Source: Tolypothrix sp. PCC 7910 (GTDB lineage Bacteria; Cyanobacteriota; Cyanobacteriia; Cyanobacteriales; Nostocaceae). Taken from it: 64,000 nt of DNA. The DNA lies in contig NZ_CP050440.1 of the NCBI RefSeq assembly GCF_011769525.1, positions 5,147,501-5,211,500 on the forward strand, in the 5' to 3' direction. The translations under genes and the position numbers were made by a program. Under the pieces are notes generated by a model. It searched no databases. It was not told the origin of the DNA and was given only the letters and a program-made list of their open reading frames with translations. Positions 19,801 to 27,338 of this stretch are shown here, in pieces (within the stretch, counting starts at the first letter, position 1; every line of letters starts with the position of its first letter).

Positions 19801-20656
19801 CAGGAGAATGTTCCACCAAAGTTTGGTATAGCTGTCGCGACTCTTGCAACGCCGTTTTGGCGGCTTTACGAGCCGTAATATCTGTGACAAAGCCCTCTAA
19901 ACAAAGGAGTTCACCATTGTCTGAAAATATACCCCGTCCCCGTTCCCAAACCCATTTTTCAGATCCTGATTTCGTAATAATCCGAAACTCAAACTCATAG
20001 GGTTGCTGAAGTGTAACTGCTTGCTGAACCATTTCCCAGATGCGATCGCGGTCATCGGGATGAATTTTTTGCCCACCAGAAATTGTGCGTTCTATTAAAT
20101 ACTCTTCTTGGCGATAACCAGTAACATTAAATACGCCTTCACTGATAAATTCAGGAGTGTAATTGCGATCGTTCGCCACTCGATACACATAACCAGGTAG
20201 GTTACTAATCAAAGTAGTTAAGCGACGTTCGCTATTTTGTAAAGCTTGATCTGCAAGCAACTTAGTTTGAGTTTTCTCCCAAACACTCATAACTGCTTGC
20301 GTCAATCGGCTGAGATTTACGGGTGACTTGATTAGATAATCATCCAACCCTGTTTTCATAGCTGCAACAGCAATTTCCTCGCTACCAGCATTTGTAAACA
20401 TAATTACAGGGCAATTGCTGCTGTAGGCTTTGAGAGTCTGCAAAACATCCAGTCCGTTTGTCCACGGTAACTGATAATCAGTGATGACCAAATCAAAATT
20501 ACGCTCTGCAATCGCCTGTGCTAACTCATCAGCATTCACAATTTCTTCAATGTGAAGTCCTGGTAAATCTTGAGTTAGTGCTAGGACAATGAGAGCGCGA
20601 TCCTCTGGGTTAGCATCGATTAGCAGAATTCTTTGCATTAACTGCTCTCGGCTCAT
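16877..20656 (-). CDS. REC/PAS/GAF multi-sensor histidine kinase (HisKA_2 type)
   Basis: 1259 residues, soluble. Domains in order: receiver (about 9-130, DLVITDYQLPW), PAS (145-270), PAS (280-395), GAF (405-570), coiled coil, PAS (610-735), PAS (745-870), GAF (885-1050), then a HisKA_2-type dimerisation/phosphoacceptor region with HRVKNNMQMVSSLL (about 1075) and an HATPase with DNGIGIP and SLGMQLI. The HRVKNN form is typical of kinases tied to light, stress or general stress responses. The GAFs lack an obvious bilin Cys motif. I use ATG 20656; ATG 20638 (MQRILL) is an alternative. It is followed after six bases by the smaller hybrid kinase. Confidence 0.93.
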   Translation of the reverse strand: MSREQLMQRILLIDANPEDRALIVLALTQDLPGLHIEEIVNADELAQAIAERNFDLVITDYQLPWTNGLDVLQTLKAYSSNCPVIMFTNAGSEEIAVAAMKTGLDDYLIKSPVNLSRLTQAVMSVWEKTQTKLLADQALQNSERRLTTLISNLPGYVYRVANDRNYTPEFISEGVFNVTGYRQEEYLIERTISGGQKIHPDDRDRIWEMVQQAVTLQQPYEFEFRIITKSGSEKWVWERGRGIFSDNGELLCLEGFVTDITARKAAKTALQESRQLYQTLVEHSPDIIERFDTQLRHLYTSPALTKLTGIPKEVFLGKTCRELGMPEAMINSWETAAQALLETGQKQIIEFETPTLKGVRSFEMVIAPELTRDNVIESILCISRDVTERKAAQIALQLQAQQEQTLNRVVQRIRSSLDLSTIFFTTIAEITQLLGLQRTTIVQYLPERQCWQVLAAHRQDASLTDTTGLEIPDQDNPYAAQLKQLRVVQVDTLDSIQDPINLKISQLAPPAWLLTPIVVNGKIWGSLSISKPATEAPWSQKETEIAGKIADQLAIAIQQAQLYQQVQQELRDRQRAEAALQQLNQELEQRVQERTAKLQMALSAAKMGTWDWDIEKNIVHWSPEEYQLFGFQSDAQGRVLDLNGKEISPYPTFELFLNCVHPEDQDYVVQEVRQALTQGSSYDIEYRLIWRDGSMHWLYARGACVLDKQGKPVRLMGIAMDITNRKQSEAALRRSERWLQNFSQKISVVVYTMVQEANGHIWFEYISPACKSILEVTAEQAMQDASCLLKLIHPADLPKRAALMARCIQNLEPFFMEYRIITPSGRLKWLQINSQVEPRDNGAFAWHGVLLDVSDRKQAEAAIRQQARQERLLRLVTHEIRQSLDLDAILTTAVNEVRQTLQVDRVAVYRFNADWSGNFIVESVAPGWVKLVQPNIKPLWEDTYLQETQGGRYKNYETFAVADIYTVGHQDCHIAILEKFQARAYAIAPIFFGENLWGLLAVYQNAAPRSWQPWEIDLLQQIANQLAIAIQQSELYKQLQTELQERRQIEQQIRASLKEKEVLLREVYHRVKNNMQMVSSLLSLQSSSIDDPAVLKLLTESQRRVKTMALVHERLYRSENLARINFATYVEHLVSDLVRSYTSNKSNIRFVIEVSELELDLDAAVPCGLIINELISNALKYAFPNQKGEITLQFWLYDPEYYCLVVKDNGIGIPVDIDPQCTTSLGMQLIHGLVEQLGGTLQLYRQGGSQFKIFLKKRL

Positions 20657-20870
20657 GAACGTCAGTTTCCAATACCCTTAAAAAGAAATATATATATTTT
20701 GATGTTGATCGTAATATATCCAGTTAAGCGGCACTAGCTATGAAAGCTGAAGTCATAAAAATTCTTATAAAAATACACTTGATGGTTGCGTAGTTAGGTA
20801 TCCATTAATTCTTTCTGCTCTGTCCCCTCTCTACGCAAGTGATTTCAGCAATTAAATTTGATTCCTATAG

Positions 20871-22046
20871 TTACAATTTCAACAACGGCAGTATGACAGT
20901 AAAAGTCGTACCTATGCCTACTTTGCTATCAACAAAAATCTCTCCGCCATGTGCATCAACACATTTTTTCACAATCGCTAAACCTAAGCCTGTACCAGGA
21001 ATGGAACCCACGTTTCCGGCGCGCTGAAAAGGCTGAAACAAGCGTTGTTGGTCTAATTCAGGAATGCCAATACCCTGATCTTGAATGCGAAAGGCGATCG
21101 CATTTTGTTGACCAATGAGTTCAAAATTTACTGTACTCCCTGGTGGTGAATATTTAATTGCATTGGTGAGTAAATTGCCTAAAATGTGGCGTAGTAGGCT
21201 CTCGTCCCACAGTGCATCTTCTATAGTTCCACTACTGTGAAAAGCCACAGCAATCTGTTTTGCTCCACTAGCCAGTTGAATTTCATCAACTATTTGCAGA
21301 CAAAAAGCTTCTAAATTTAGACATATCAAATCGCATTGTAATCTCCCAGAATCAGCTTGACCAATTAAAGAAACTTCATCCAAAAGCTGCGCCATGTTTT
21401 TGATGGCGGCGCGAATCATTTGGAAGTGAGAGTGTTTTTTTTCTGTAGTTAATTGATTTTCGTTGTCCTGTAGCAATCCAGCGGCCAGCAGAATAGTGTT
21501 GAGGGGATTGCGAATGTCATGAGAAAGCATGGAAACAAATTCTGATTTGAACTGGTTAAGTTCTTTAGCTCTTACCAGTTCAGCTGTACGTTCTTCAACC
21601 CGATTTTCTAATGTTTGATTGGTTGTACGTAATGATTCTAAAACCTGCTTGCGCTCAATTGCATAATGTATGGAGCGCACTAACAAATCTACATTCACTT
21701 GGCGCTTGACTAAATAATCTTGTGCGCCTTGTCGCACTGCTTCAATTGCTAGTGCGTCGTCATTAGTATTTGTTAATACAACAATCGGAATACTAGGCAA
21801 ACAGTTAATTAATTTTGGCAAGGATGATAATCCCTCACTATCAGGTAGTGTGAGATCCAACAAAATGACATCGTAAGCCCCAAATAACTCGTTTCTGCTT
21901 AATTCCTTAACTCCATCTTGCAAGCGCTGAACATGAACAACACTAAACTCTTTAGATTGGGCTTGCTTGAGAAACTCTTGTAACAATCTCGCTTCTGCCA
22001 AGTTGTCCTCAATCAACAAGATTTTTACGGAGCCTGTCACCGTCAT
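20871..22046 (-). CDS. Response regulator-histidine kinase hybrid
   Basis: 391 residues. A receiver domain (about 7-130) has Asp64 in ILLDLTLPDS. A coiled-coil linker (about 135-165, RVEERTAELVRAK) leads to HisKA with the active His in SMLSHDIRNPL (about 176), then an HATPase with DQGIGIP and GTGLGLAI. It is organised exactly like the kinase at 15719-16870 and the two are similar through the catalytic part, so they are likely paralogues. GGAGGTGA lies 12 bases before the ATG. It follows the phytochrome/Rcp1 pair on the same strand after a 120-bp gap filled with repeats. Confidence 0.92.
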   Translation of the reverse strand: MTVTGSVKILLIEDNLAEARLLQEFLKQAQSKEFSVVHVQRLQDGVKELSRNELFGAYDVILLDLTLPDSEGLSSLPKLINCLPSIPIVVLTNTNDDALAIEAVRQGAQDYLVKRQVNVDLLVRSIHYAIERKQVLESLRTTNQTLENRVEERTAELVRAKELNQFKSEFVSMLSHDIRNPLNTILLAAGLLQDNENQLTTEKKHSHFQMIRAAIKNMAQLLDEVSLIGQADSGRLQCDLICLNLEAFCLQIVDEIQLASGAKQIAVAFHSSGTIEDALWDESLLRHILGNLLTNAIKYSPPGSTVNFELIGQQNAIAFRIQDQGIGIPELDQQRLFQPFQRAGNVGSIPGTGLGLAIVKKCVDAHGGEIFVDSKVGIGTTFTVILPLLKL

Positions 22047-22064
22047 TTTTTGGTTTCACCTCCC

Positions 22065-22158
22065 GATTTGGTATTTGGTCTTTGGTGTTTGGTGTTTGTA
22101 TTTATTATTCCCATTACCCATTACCCATTACCCATTACCAATTACCCATTACCCAACC
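22065..22158. repeat. Two heptamer repeat runs (TTTGGTN and CCCATTA)
   Basis: Around 22065-22098 there are units TTTGGTA/TTTGGTC/TTTGGTG, and at 22110-22158 units CCCATTA/CCAATTA. They separate the hybrid kinase from the Rcp1-like gene and probably weaken co-transcription or form an RNA spacer. Confidence 0.85.
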
Positions 22159-22166
22159 CCCAATCT

Positions 22167-22613
22167 CTACTCCGACGGCAATGTTGCAGTAGAGAGCCAG
22201 AATTCTTCAATACCTTTGACGATTTGAAAAAGCTGGCTCAGGTTGCGAGATTTGGTGATGTAGCAATTGACGTGCAAGTCGTAACTATGAAAAATATCGT
22301 CCTCGTTTCTGGAGGTGGTTAGCACGACTACAGGAATGCGTTTGAGTGTGGGGTCGCTTTTGATTTCAGCTAATACTTCACGACCATCTTTTTTAGGCAG
22401 GTTCAAATCCAAGAGGATGAGGTCAGGACGCGGTGCATTGGCATATTCGCCTTCTTGACGTAAATAGGCCATCGCTTCCATACCATCTCTGACCGTCACT
22501 ACTTGGTGTGGTACAGTGCTGTTTTTTAGCGCTTCTTGGATTAAGCGGATATCAGCTTTGTTATCCTCGACCAAAAAGATCTGTTTGTGTTTTTCTTCCG
22601 TTTCTACGCTCAC
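22167..22613 (-). CDS. rcp1: Single-domain response regulator, Rcp1-like
   Basis: 148 residues, essentially one receiver domain: acidic pair in FLVEDNKADIRLI, phospho-acceptor Asp69 (LILLDLNLPKKDG), Thr in VVVLTTSRNEDD, and Lys in NCYITKSRN. It has the extra residues and C-terminal EFWL typical of Rcp1, the partner of phytochrome Cph1. I place the start at GTG 22613 because GGAGG lies eight bases upstream; a longer reading would begin at 22655 without such a site. The gene overlaps the phytochrome gene end by 53 bases, which implies translational coupling and a matched ratio of kinase and regulator. Confidence 0.9.
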   Translation of the reverse strand: MSVETEEKHKQIFLVEDNKADIRLIQEALKNSTVPHQVVTVRDGMEAMAYLRQEGEYANAPRPDLILLDLNLPKKDGREVLAEIKSDPTLKRIPVVVLTTSRNEDDIFHSYDLHVNCYITKSRNLSQLFQIVKGIEEFWLSTATLPSE

Positions 22614-24864
22614 GCTCGCGGCCTCCAACTGGAATCGTAAAGTAGAAGGTAGCACCTTCGCCGAGTTGTGACTCTACCCAGATTCGTCCCCGATGGCATT
22701 CGATAATTTTCTTACAGATTGCTAGGCCCATGCCTGTACCGGGATACTCTTCTCTGGTGTGTAGGCGCTGAAAGATGACGAAAATGCGATCGCTAAATCT
22801 TGGTTCTAAGCCAATACCATTATCCCGGACTGAGAATAGCCACTCATCTTCTAACCTTTCGGCTCCGATGTGAATTTGTGGTGGTTGTTCGCTGCGGAAT
22901 TTAATGGCGTTGGCGATGAGGTTTTGAAATAGCTGCATCAATTGTGTACTATCAGCCATCACAGTTGGTAAGGGGTCATGGGTAATCATAGCCCCAGTTT
23001 CATGAATGCGCCCACGCAAATTGCTGAGGGTGCGGTTTAACGGCGTTGTTACCTCAGTTAACCCAAAGGCGATCGCCTGCATATCTACTTTGGAGTATGC
23101 TAGTACGTCATCTATCAGGGTTTGCATGAGGCTGACTCCCTCAACGGCGAAGTTGATAAATTCTTTTGCGTCTTCGTCAAGTTCGTCTTCGTAGCGCATC
23201 TCTAACAGTTGCACATAGTTTGCTACTTGATTTAACGGTTCTTGTAAATCATGGGAGGCGACATAAGCAAACTTTTTCAATTCCGCATTCGAGCGTTCTA
23301 AGTCGTGCGCTAACTGAGCCAGTTCATCGGCCTGACGCAGCACAATATTAATGATGGCTTTGCGTAATTCCAGTGCAGCTTGGATTTCTACAGATTTCCA
23401 GCGTAGAGATGTTAACTGAACGGTTTCTTTCCACAATTCAAAGGATTTACGCGGCACTAAGCGCATATTTCCTTCTGTTTGGCTGACTTCAAATGCTTCA
23501 TTGGGATTACCACCCCAATTTACTGTTTGAATGACTTCTGGGCGAAACCATAAAACATAGTTGCGCTTGGAAATAGGAATCGCTAATAAACCACTAGCAA
23601 CGTTTTTAAACTTTTCCGCGTCTGGATAAATCCGGGGTAAGGAATCTGTGTAGAATACTTCCTCATGGACATTATTTTTCAGCCATTGCAGTAAAAAGCT
23701 GAGGTCTTCTTCTTTGGGAGTTTCGCCAATTACCGTACAGCGATCGCCAAAACAAACAGCCGCACCTTGAGCGCTGGTTAAATTCAATAAATTTGGTTTA
23801 TGTTTAACCAACCCATCAATAAAGTTTTCCTCTTGTGACATATATTCCATCAAAACTGATTGAATATATGTCAAATTCATCTGATAGCCGTAATCTTCTG
23901 TTTCTTCTCTGGTGGAGATTTCTGTAAATATGACTCTACCTAAAAATTCGCAGGCTTTCCGCAATTCATAAGAAACATATTTAGGTGTTTGGTGATGACA
24001 AGCAATTAATCCCCAAAGTTGACCATCTTTAATCAAAGAGATGGTTAAAGAAGCACCGACACCCATGTTGTGTAAGTACTCTAAATGACAAGCCGCAGCA
24101 TTTCTGAGAATTGAGTTCGTTAAATCAATTGCTTGTTGGCTTTGGGGATGATTTATCGGCAGAATTTGTACTGGTTCTGCATGAGCATCGGGGATTAATC
24201 TGATGAAATTAGAAGCAAATAGCTTTCTCGCTGGTTTGGGAATGTCTGACTCTGGATAATGTAAACCTAAATAAGGTTCCATGCTGTCTAACTTTTCTTC
24301 AGCTATGACCGAGCCATGCCCATCATCATCAAATTTATAGAGCATCACTCTATCAAACCCAGTCACGTTGCGGACTTCTTGGACAATAATTTGGCAGAAA
24401 TCGCGCAGGTTTGTAGTTTTTTCTAGCTGGTTAATGGAAGCTCTTGCTAGATGGTAAAAACTTAAAAATGGAATATTTTCTTGAGAAATTGCTGGTTCTA
24501 ATTCTAAAATCAAAATTCCTTCGGGATTGCGATGAAATACGGCATCAAATACTACGTATTCATCACCTTTTTTTCTGATCCAGATTTTCGTCGGGTTAAT
24601 ATAATCAAGATTGCCATCTAATATTCCGGCTTTAATTCTTTGGATTTGGAAGGGATCGAGTAAGTCTTCTAATTTTTTTTGCAATACCTCTTCGGGCAAT
24701 ATCCCGAAAACACTCCAAGTATTACTACTAACTTGTAATATCTTAAGCTCTGGTTCCCCTAATACCAAGAGGACACCGTGAGGCTGAATTTGACTAGAAA
24801 CGTGAATAGCTGCTTCTTTCAAGCTATTAACATTAATACTTTGTGCTTGGAATTCGGATACCAT
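22561..24864 (-). CDS. cph1: Phytochrome histidine kinase, Cph1-like
   Basis: 767 residues, organised PAS-GAF-PHY-HisKA-HATPase. The N-terminal knot segment has IQPHGVLLVL. The GAF domain has PESDIP (Asp207) and the bilin-attachment pair Cys259-His260 (AACHLEYLHNMG), so phycocyanobilin attachment at the Cph1 position is expected rather than biliverdin at an N-terminal Cys, which is absent. The PHY tongue motif PRKSF is at 471-475, and the kinase has His538 (ASHDLQEPL) and an HATPase with DNGIGL and GTGMGLAI. Numbering of these sites agrees with Cph1 as recalled. AGGAG lies seven bases before the ATG. It is a red/far-red photoreceptor acting on the overlapping Rcp1-like protein. Confidence 0.96.
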   Translation of the reverse strand: MVSEFQAQSINVNSLKEAAIHVSSQIQPHGVLLVLGEPELKILQVSSNTWSVFGILPEEVLQKKLEDLLDPFQIQRIKAGILDGNLDYINPTKIWIRKKGDEYVVFDAVFHRNPEGILILELEPAISQENIPFLSFYHLARASINQLEKTTNLRDFCQIIVQEVRNVTGFDRVMLYKFDDDGHGSVIAEEKLDSMEPYLGLHYPESDIPKPARKLFASNFIRLIPDAHAEPVQILPINHPQSQQAIDLTNSILRNAAACHLEYLHNMGVGASLTISLIKDGQLWGLIACHHQTPKYVSYELRKACEFLGRVIFTEISTREETEDYGYQMNLTYIQSVLMEYMSQEENFIDGLVKHKPNLLNLTSAQGAAVCFGDRCTVIGETPKEEDLSFLLQWLKNNVHEEVFYTDSLPRIYPDAEKFKNVASGLLAIPISKRNYVLWFRPEVIQTVNWGGNPNEAFEVSQTEGNMRLVPRKSFELWKETVQLTSLRWKSVEIQAALELRKAIINIVLRQADELAQLAHDLERSNAELKKFAYVASHDLQEPLNQVANYVQLLEMRYEDELDEDAKEFINFAVEGVSLMQTLIDDVLAYSKVDMQAIAFGLTEVTTPLNRTLSNLRGRIHETGAMITHDPLPTVMADSTQLMQLFQNLIANAIKFRSEQPPQIHIGAERLEDEWLFSVRDNGIGLEPRFSDRIFVIFQRLHTREEYPGTGMGLAICKKIIECHRGRIWVESQLGEGATFYFTIPVGGRERERRNGRKTQTDLFGRG

Positions 24865-25687
24865 TAAGATTCTCCTCTAGTTTACCGGAGCATCAAAAGC
24901 AGAGTATCAATAAATGTTAACCATTTACTGAAGTTTGCACCCTACTTAGATGTGGAAATTGAACTGCAGATGTTGGGAAGGAATGCTCGCAATTCACCAG
25001 TTGCCACGGGCAAAAGATAAAAAATACAAATTATAAAAACCTTATAAATTCACAAATTAACAAAAGTTGGTCATTTATTTGACTATATAGCTAATTCTCT
25101 GAAGCTGCACTACTTGACTCATTCTGATGTTGTTAATCTTTTACTTTTACGTGGCATCACGCAGTATCTCCCTTGTCTGCTTGCATTCACAGTTTAACAG
25201 GCAGTCAAGTTTTGTAGAGATAAGATATATGAATAACAGGTGATTAATTGATTCGTTTGTATGTAGTTGTGTTACGTATTTTCTATTGTTAAATCATTGT
25301 TAAATATTATCACATGCACGCAGAAAGTAAGTGATAACTGTCGATAAAGGCAGATAATGGCTGGTTAATTGTTTATATAGATTAATTGAGAAAATGCAGT
25401 AATCAATAGCAGCAAGCTCAACAATTTTCTATTGTAGTTACTGCTATATATCAATACAGTTCAGATAAGAGCATTAGTGATTAATTTGTCAGTTGTGAAA
25501 ACAGCTAGATCAATTGGGGGATTCTCCCCCAAACCCTCGATTGGGTGACGGTTGCGTCCCCCAAACCCCCTCCAAAATGATTTTTTTGTTGACATTTAAG
25601 GGTAATTTGCCGGACATCATATTATGGCTTGTTGTGTATTTTTTGGAAAAATTCTGCATTTATAGCGCCATAACGCACCACGCATGA
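24865..25687. other. Gene-free region upstream of the phytochrome gene
   Basis: 823 bases without a credible gene. They should contain the phytochrome promoter (right after 24864) and the 3' end of the mannosyltransferase transcript. A 72-bp dispersed repeat lies at 25507-25578. The rest is A/T-rich with no recognised RNA or operator. Confidence 0.5.
25507..25578. repeat. 72-bp dispersed repeat, copy 2
   Basis: Nearly identical to 6331-6402, with only one or two differences within the core (for example AAACCCTCGAT here against AAGCCCCCGAT there). Same orientation. It ends about 110 bases from the mannosyltransferase stop. Confidence 0.85.
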
Positions 25688-27172
25688 TTAAATCCAGGAA
25701 TTAAACAACATCCGGAGTTTATAACCCTCGGAAGTAAGAGGTAAGCCTAAATAAATTGGCATCCAGAAGATAAAAGCAGCCAAAATCATAAAACTAATTG
25801 TGACCCCTAATGCTCGGAGTTGGCGGTGATAGCTGCGAAGACATTGATCGACAAACCAGGCGATCGCTAAAAATACAAAGACTACCGCACAGATATAATG
25901 GTAAATAAACACGCATCTCGTGACTTTTACCCAGGGTAATAAATTAGCTGCATAATTTATGACTATGTACAAAGCAATCCAGGTATCCACAGCAAGATTG
26001 CCAGGTATAGCTAAACGCTGGTTTTTAAACATGGGAATTGCTAATTTTGACAACAGTATTGTGGCTATAAATAATATGGCAGCCATCCCAAACCACCATA
26101 AAAACGGATTACCCATTGCATGGACATCATATATTACCTGTCCATCAGCAGCAGGTAAATTCGGCCCCATCACAGGTAATGGATCGCTGAAATTACGCGC
26201 CGTTTGATAATAATAAGCCATCGGTCGCGTCATGAAAGGCCATTTATACCAAGCTGCACAATAAGGATGCACGGCTGGAGTATTACCACCCATGTGCAAG
26301 TGAAAGTTTAAAATTTGCCGATGTACTTCAATAAAATCGAATCTTGTATCTAAACGCAGATGAGGAATCCAAATCAAGCTATAGACTATAGACGGGATGA
26401 TTCCTAAATAAGAGATCATCTGCCAAATATTTAGCTGAGTCAGATTTTGTAGCGGTGTCTGAACTTTGGTTAATAATGGTTCTGTAGCTGCTTTATCTAT
26501 ACTTCCAAAAAGGCTTTTTTGGCTAGTCCAAGAATGTAAAAACCGAATTAACCAAGCTGTTATCCAAAGTAAATAAGCACCTAACAAGAACCATAAACCA
26601 TTCCATTTAGTACCAGTTGAAGCACCAAAAGCAATACCAGATGCAATTAACCATAAAGCACGGCGCTGTTTTTGATTTTCTAAGGCTAATAATAAAAACC
26701 ATTGCCCTAAAAGACCAAAGATAACAATATAAATATTATTGAGTGCATAACGAGATTCCACCAAAAATAGACCATCACAAGCAGTAAAGAAGCCTGCTAG
26801 TAAAGCAAAGCTGCGGCGATGACTAATTTGATAAGCAATAGCAGCGACAACTACAGGAATAAATGAACCAGTGAGAGCATTTATCCAACGATAATTCCAA
26901 GGCGATAATAAAGAACCTGCTAGCCCATTAACTGGTTCTTGCCCAAAATGAAAATGACTACCAAGCCAAATGCCGATACCAATAATATATTGACTTAATG
27001 GCGGATGAGCATTGAAAAACGGCTTATTGATGAGATAGTTATTACCAAATGTGGCGAAATAAACTTCATCAAATACAAGAGTATTGAATCTACTCAATCC
27101 CCAAAAACGCAAAGCGAATGAGAAGAGAAATATACTTGCTAACCCAATTCGGAACCATTTTTTATTTGTCAT
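25688..27172 (-). CDS. GT39/PMT-type protein mannosyltransferase
   Basis: 494-residue polytopic membrane protein with about ten hydrophobic helices. The first periplasmic loop has the acidic motif FDEVYFA (about residue 36) and the HPPL motif of the PMT/GT39 fold, which uses a lipid-linked sugar to glycosylate proteins outside the membrane. A later loop has RPMAYYYQ, also typical. The sugar and target cannot be read. The ATG at 27172 lies inside a run of heptamer repeats (27165-27227), so no normal ribosome site exists. It is separated from neighbouring kinases and is probably a single-gene unit. Confidence 0.85.
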   Translation of the reverse strand: MTNKKWFRIGLASIFLFSFALRFWGLSRFNTLVFDEVYFATFGNNYLINKPFFNAHPPLSQYIIGIGIWLGSHFHFGQEPVNGLAGSLLSPWNYRWINALTGSFIPVVVAAIAYQISHRRSFALLAGFFTACDGLFLVESRYALNNIYIVIFGLLGQWFLLLALENQKQRRALWLIASGIAFGASTGTKWNGLWFLLGAYLLWITAWLIRFLHSWTSQKSLFGSIDKAATEPLLTKVQTPLQNLTQLNIWQMISYLGIIPSIVYSLIWIPHLRLDTRFDFIEVHRQILNFHLHMGGNTPAVHPYCAAWYKWPFMTRPMAYYYQTARNFSDPLPVMGPNLPAADGQVIYDVHAMGNPFLWWFGMAAILFIATILLSKLAIPMFKNQRLAIPGNLAVDTWIALYIVINYAANLLPWVKVTRCVFIYHYICAVVFVFLAIAWFVDQCLRSYHRQLRALGVTISFMILAAFIFWMPIYLGLPLTSEGYKLRMLFNSWI

Positions 27173-27227
27173 TGGTCATTTGTCATTGGTCATTTGTCAT
27201 TTGTCATTTGGTATTTGGTATTTGTTA
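27165..27227. repeat. Nine-unit heptamer repeat overlapping a start codon
   Basis: Nine consecutive 7-base units: TTTGTCA, TTGGTCA, TTTGTCA, TTGGTCA, TTTGTCA, TTTGTCA, TTTGGTA, TTTGGTA, TTTGTTA. The start codon of the mannosyltransferase is at 27170-27172, within the first two units. A second heptamer run (GGTAATT/GGTAATG) follows at about 27251-27290. Confidence 0.9.
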
Positions 27228-27338
27228 AGAGGCAAGGGTCAAAAATAATAGGGAATTGGTAATGGGTAATTGGTAATGGGTAATGGGTAATTTTTTCTCT
27301 CCTGCTCTCTTCACCCTCATCTCTCTTGCATTCAGAAT

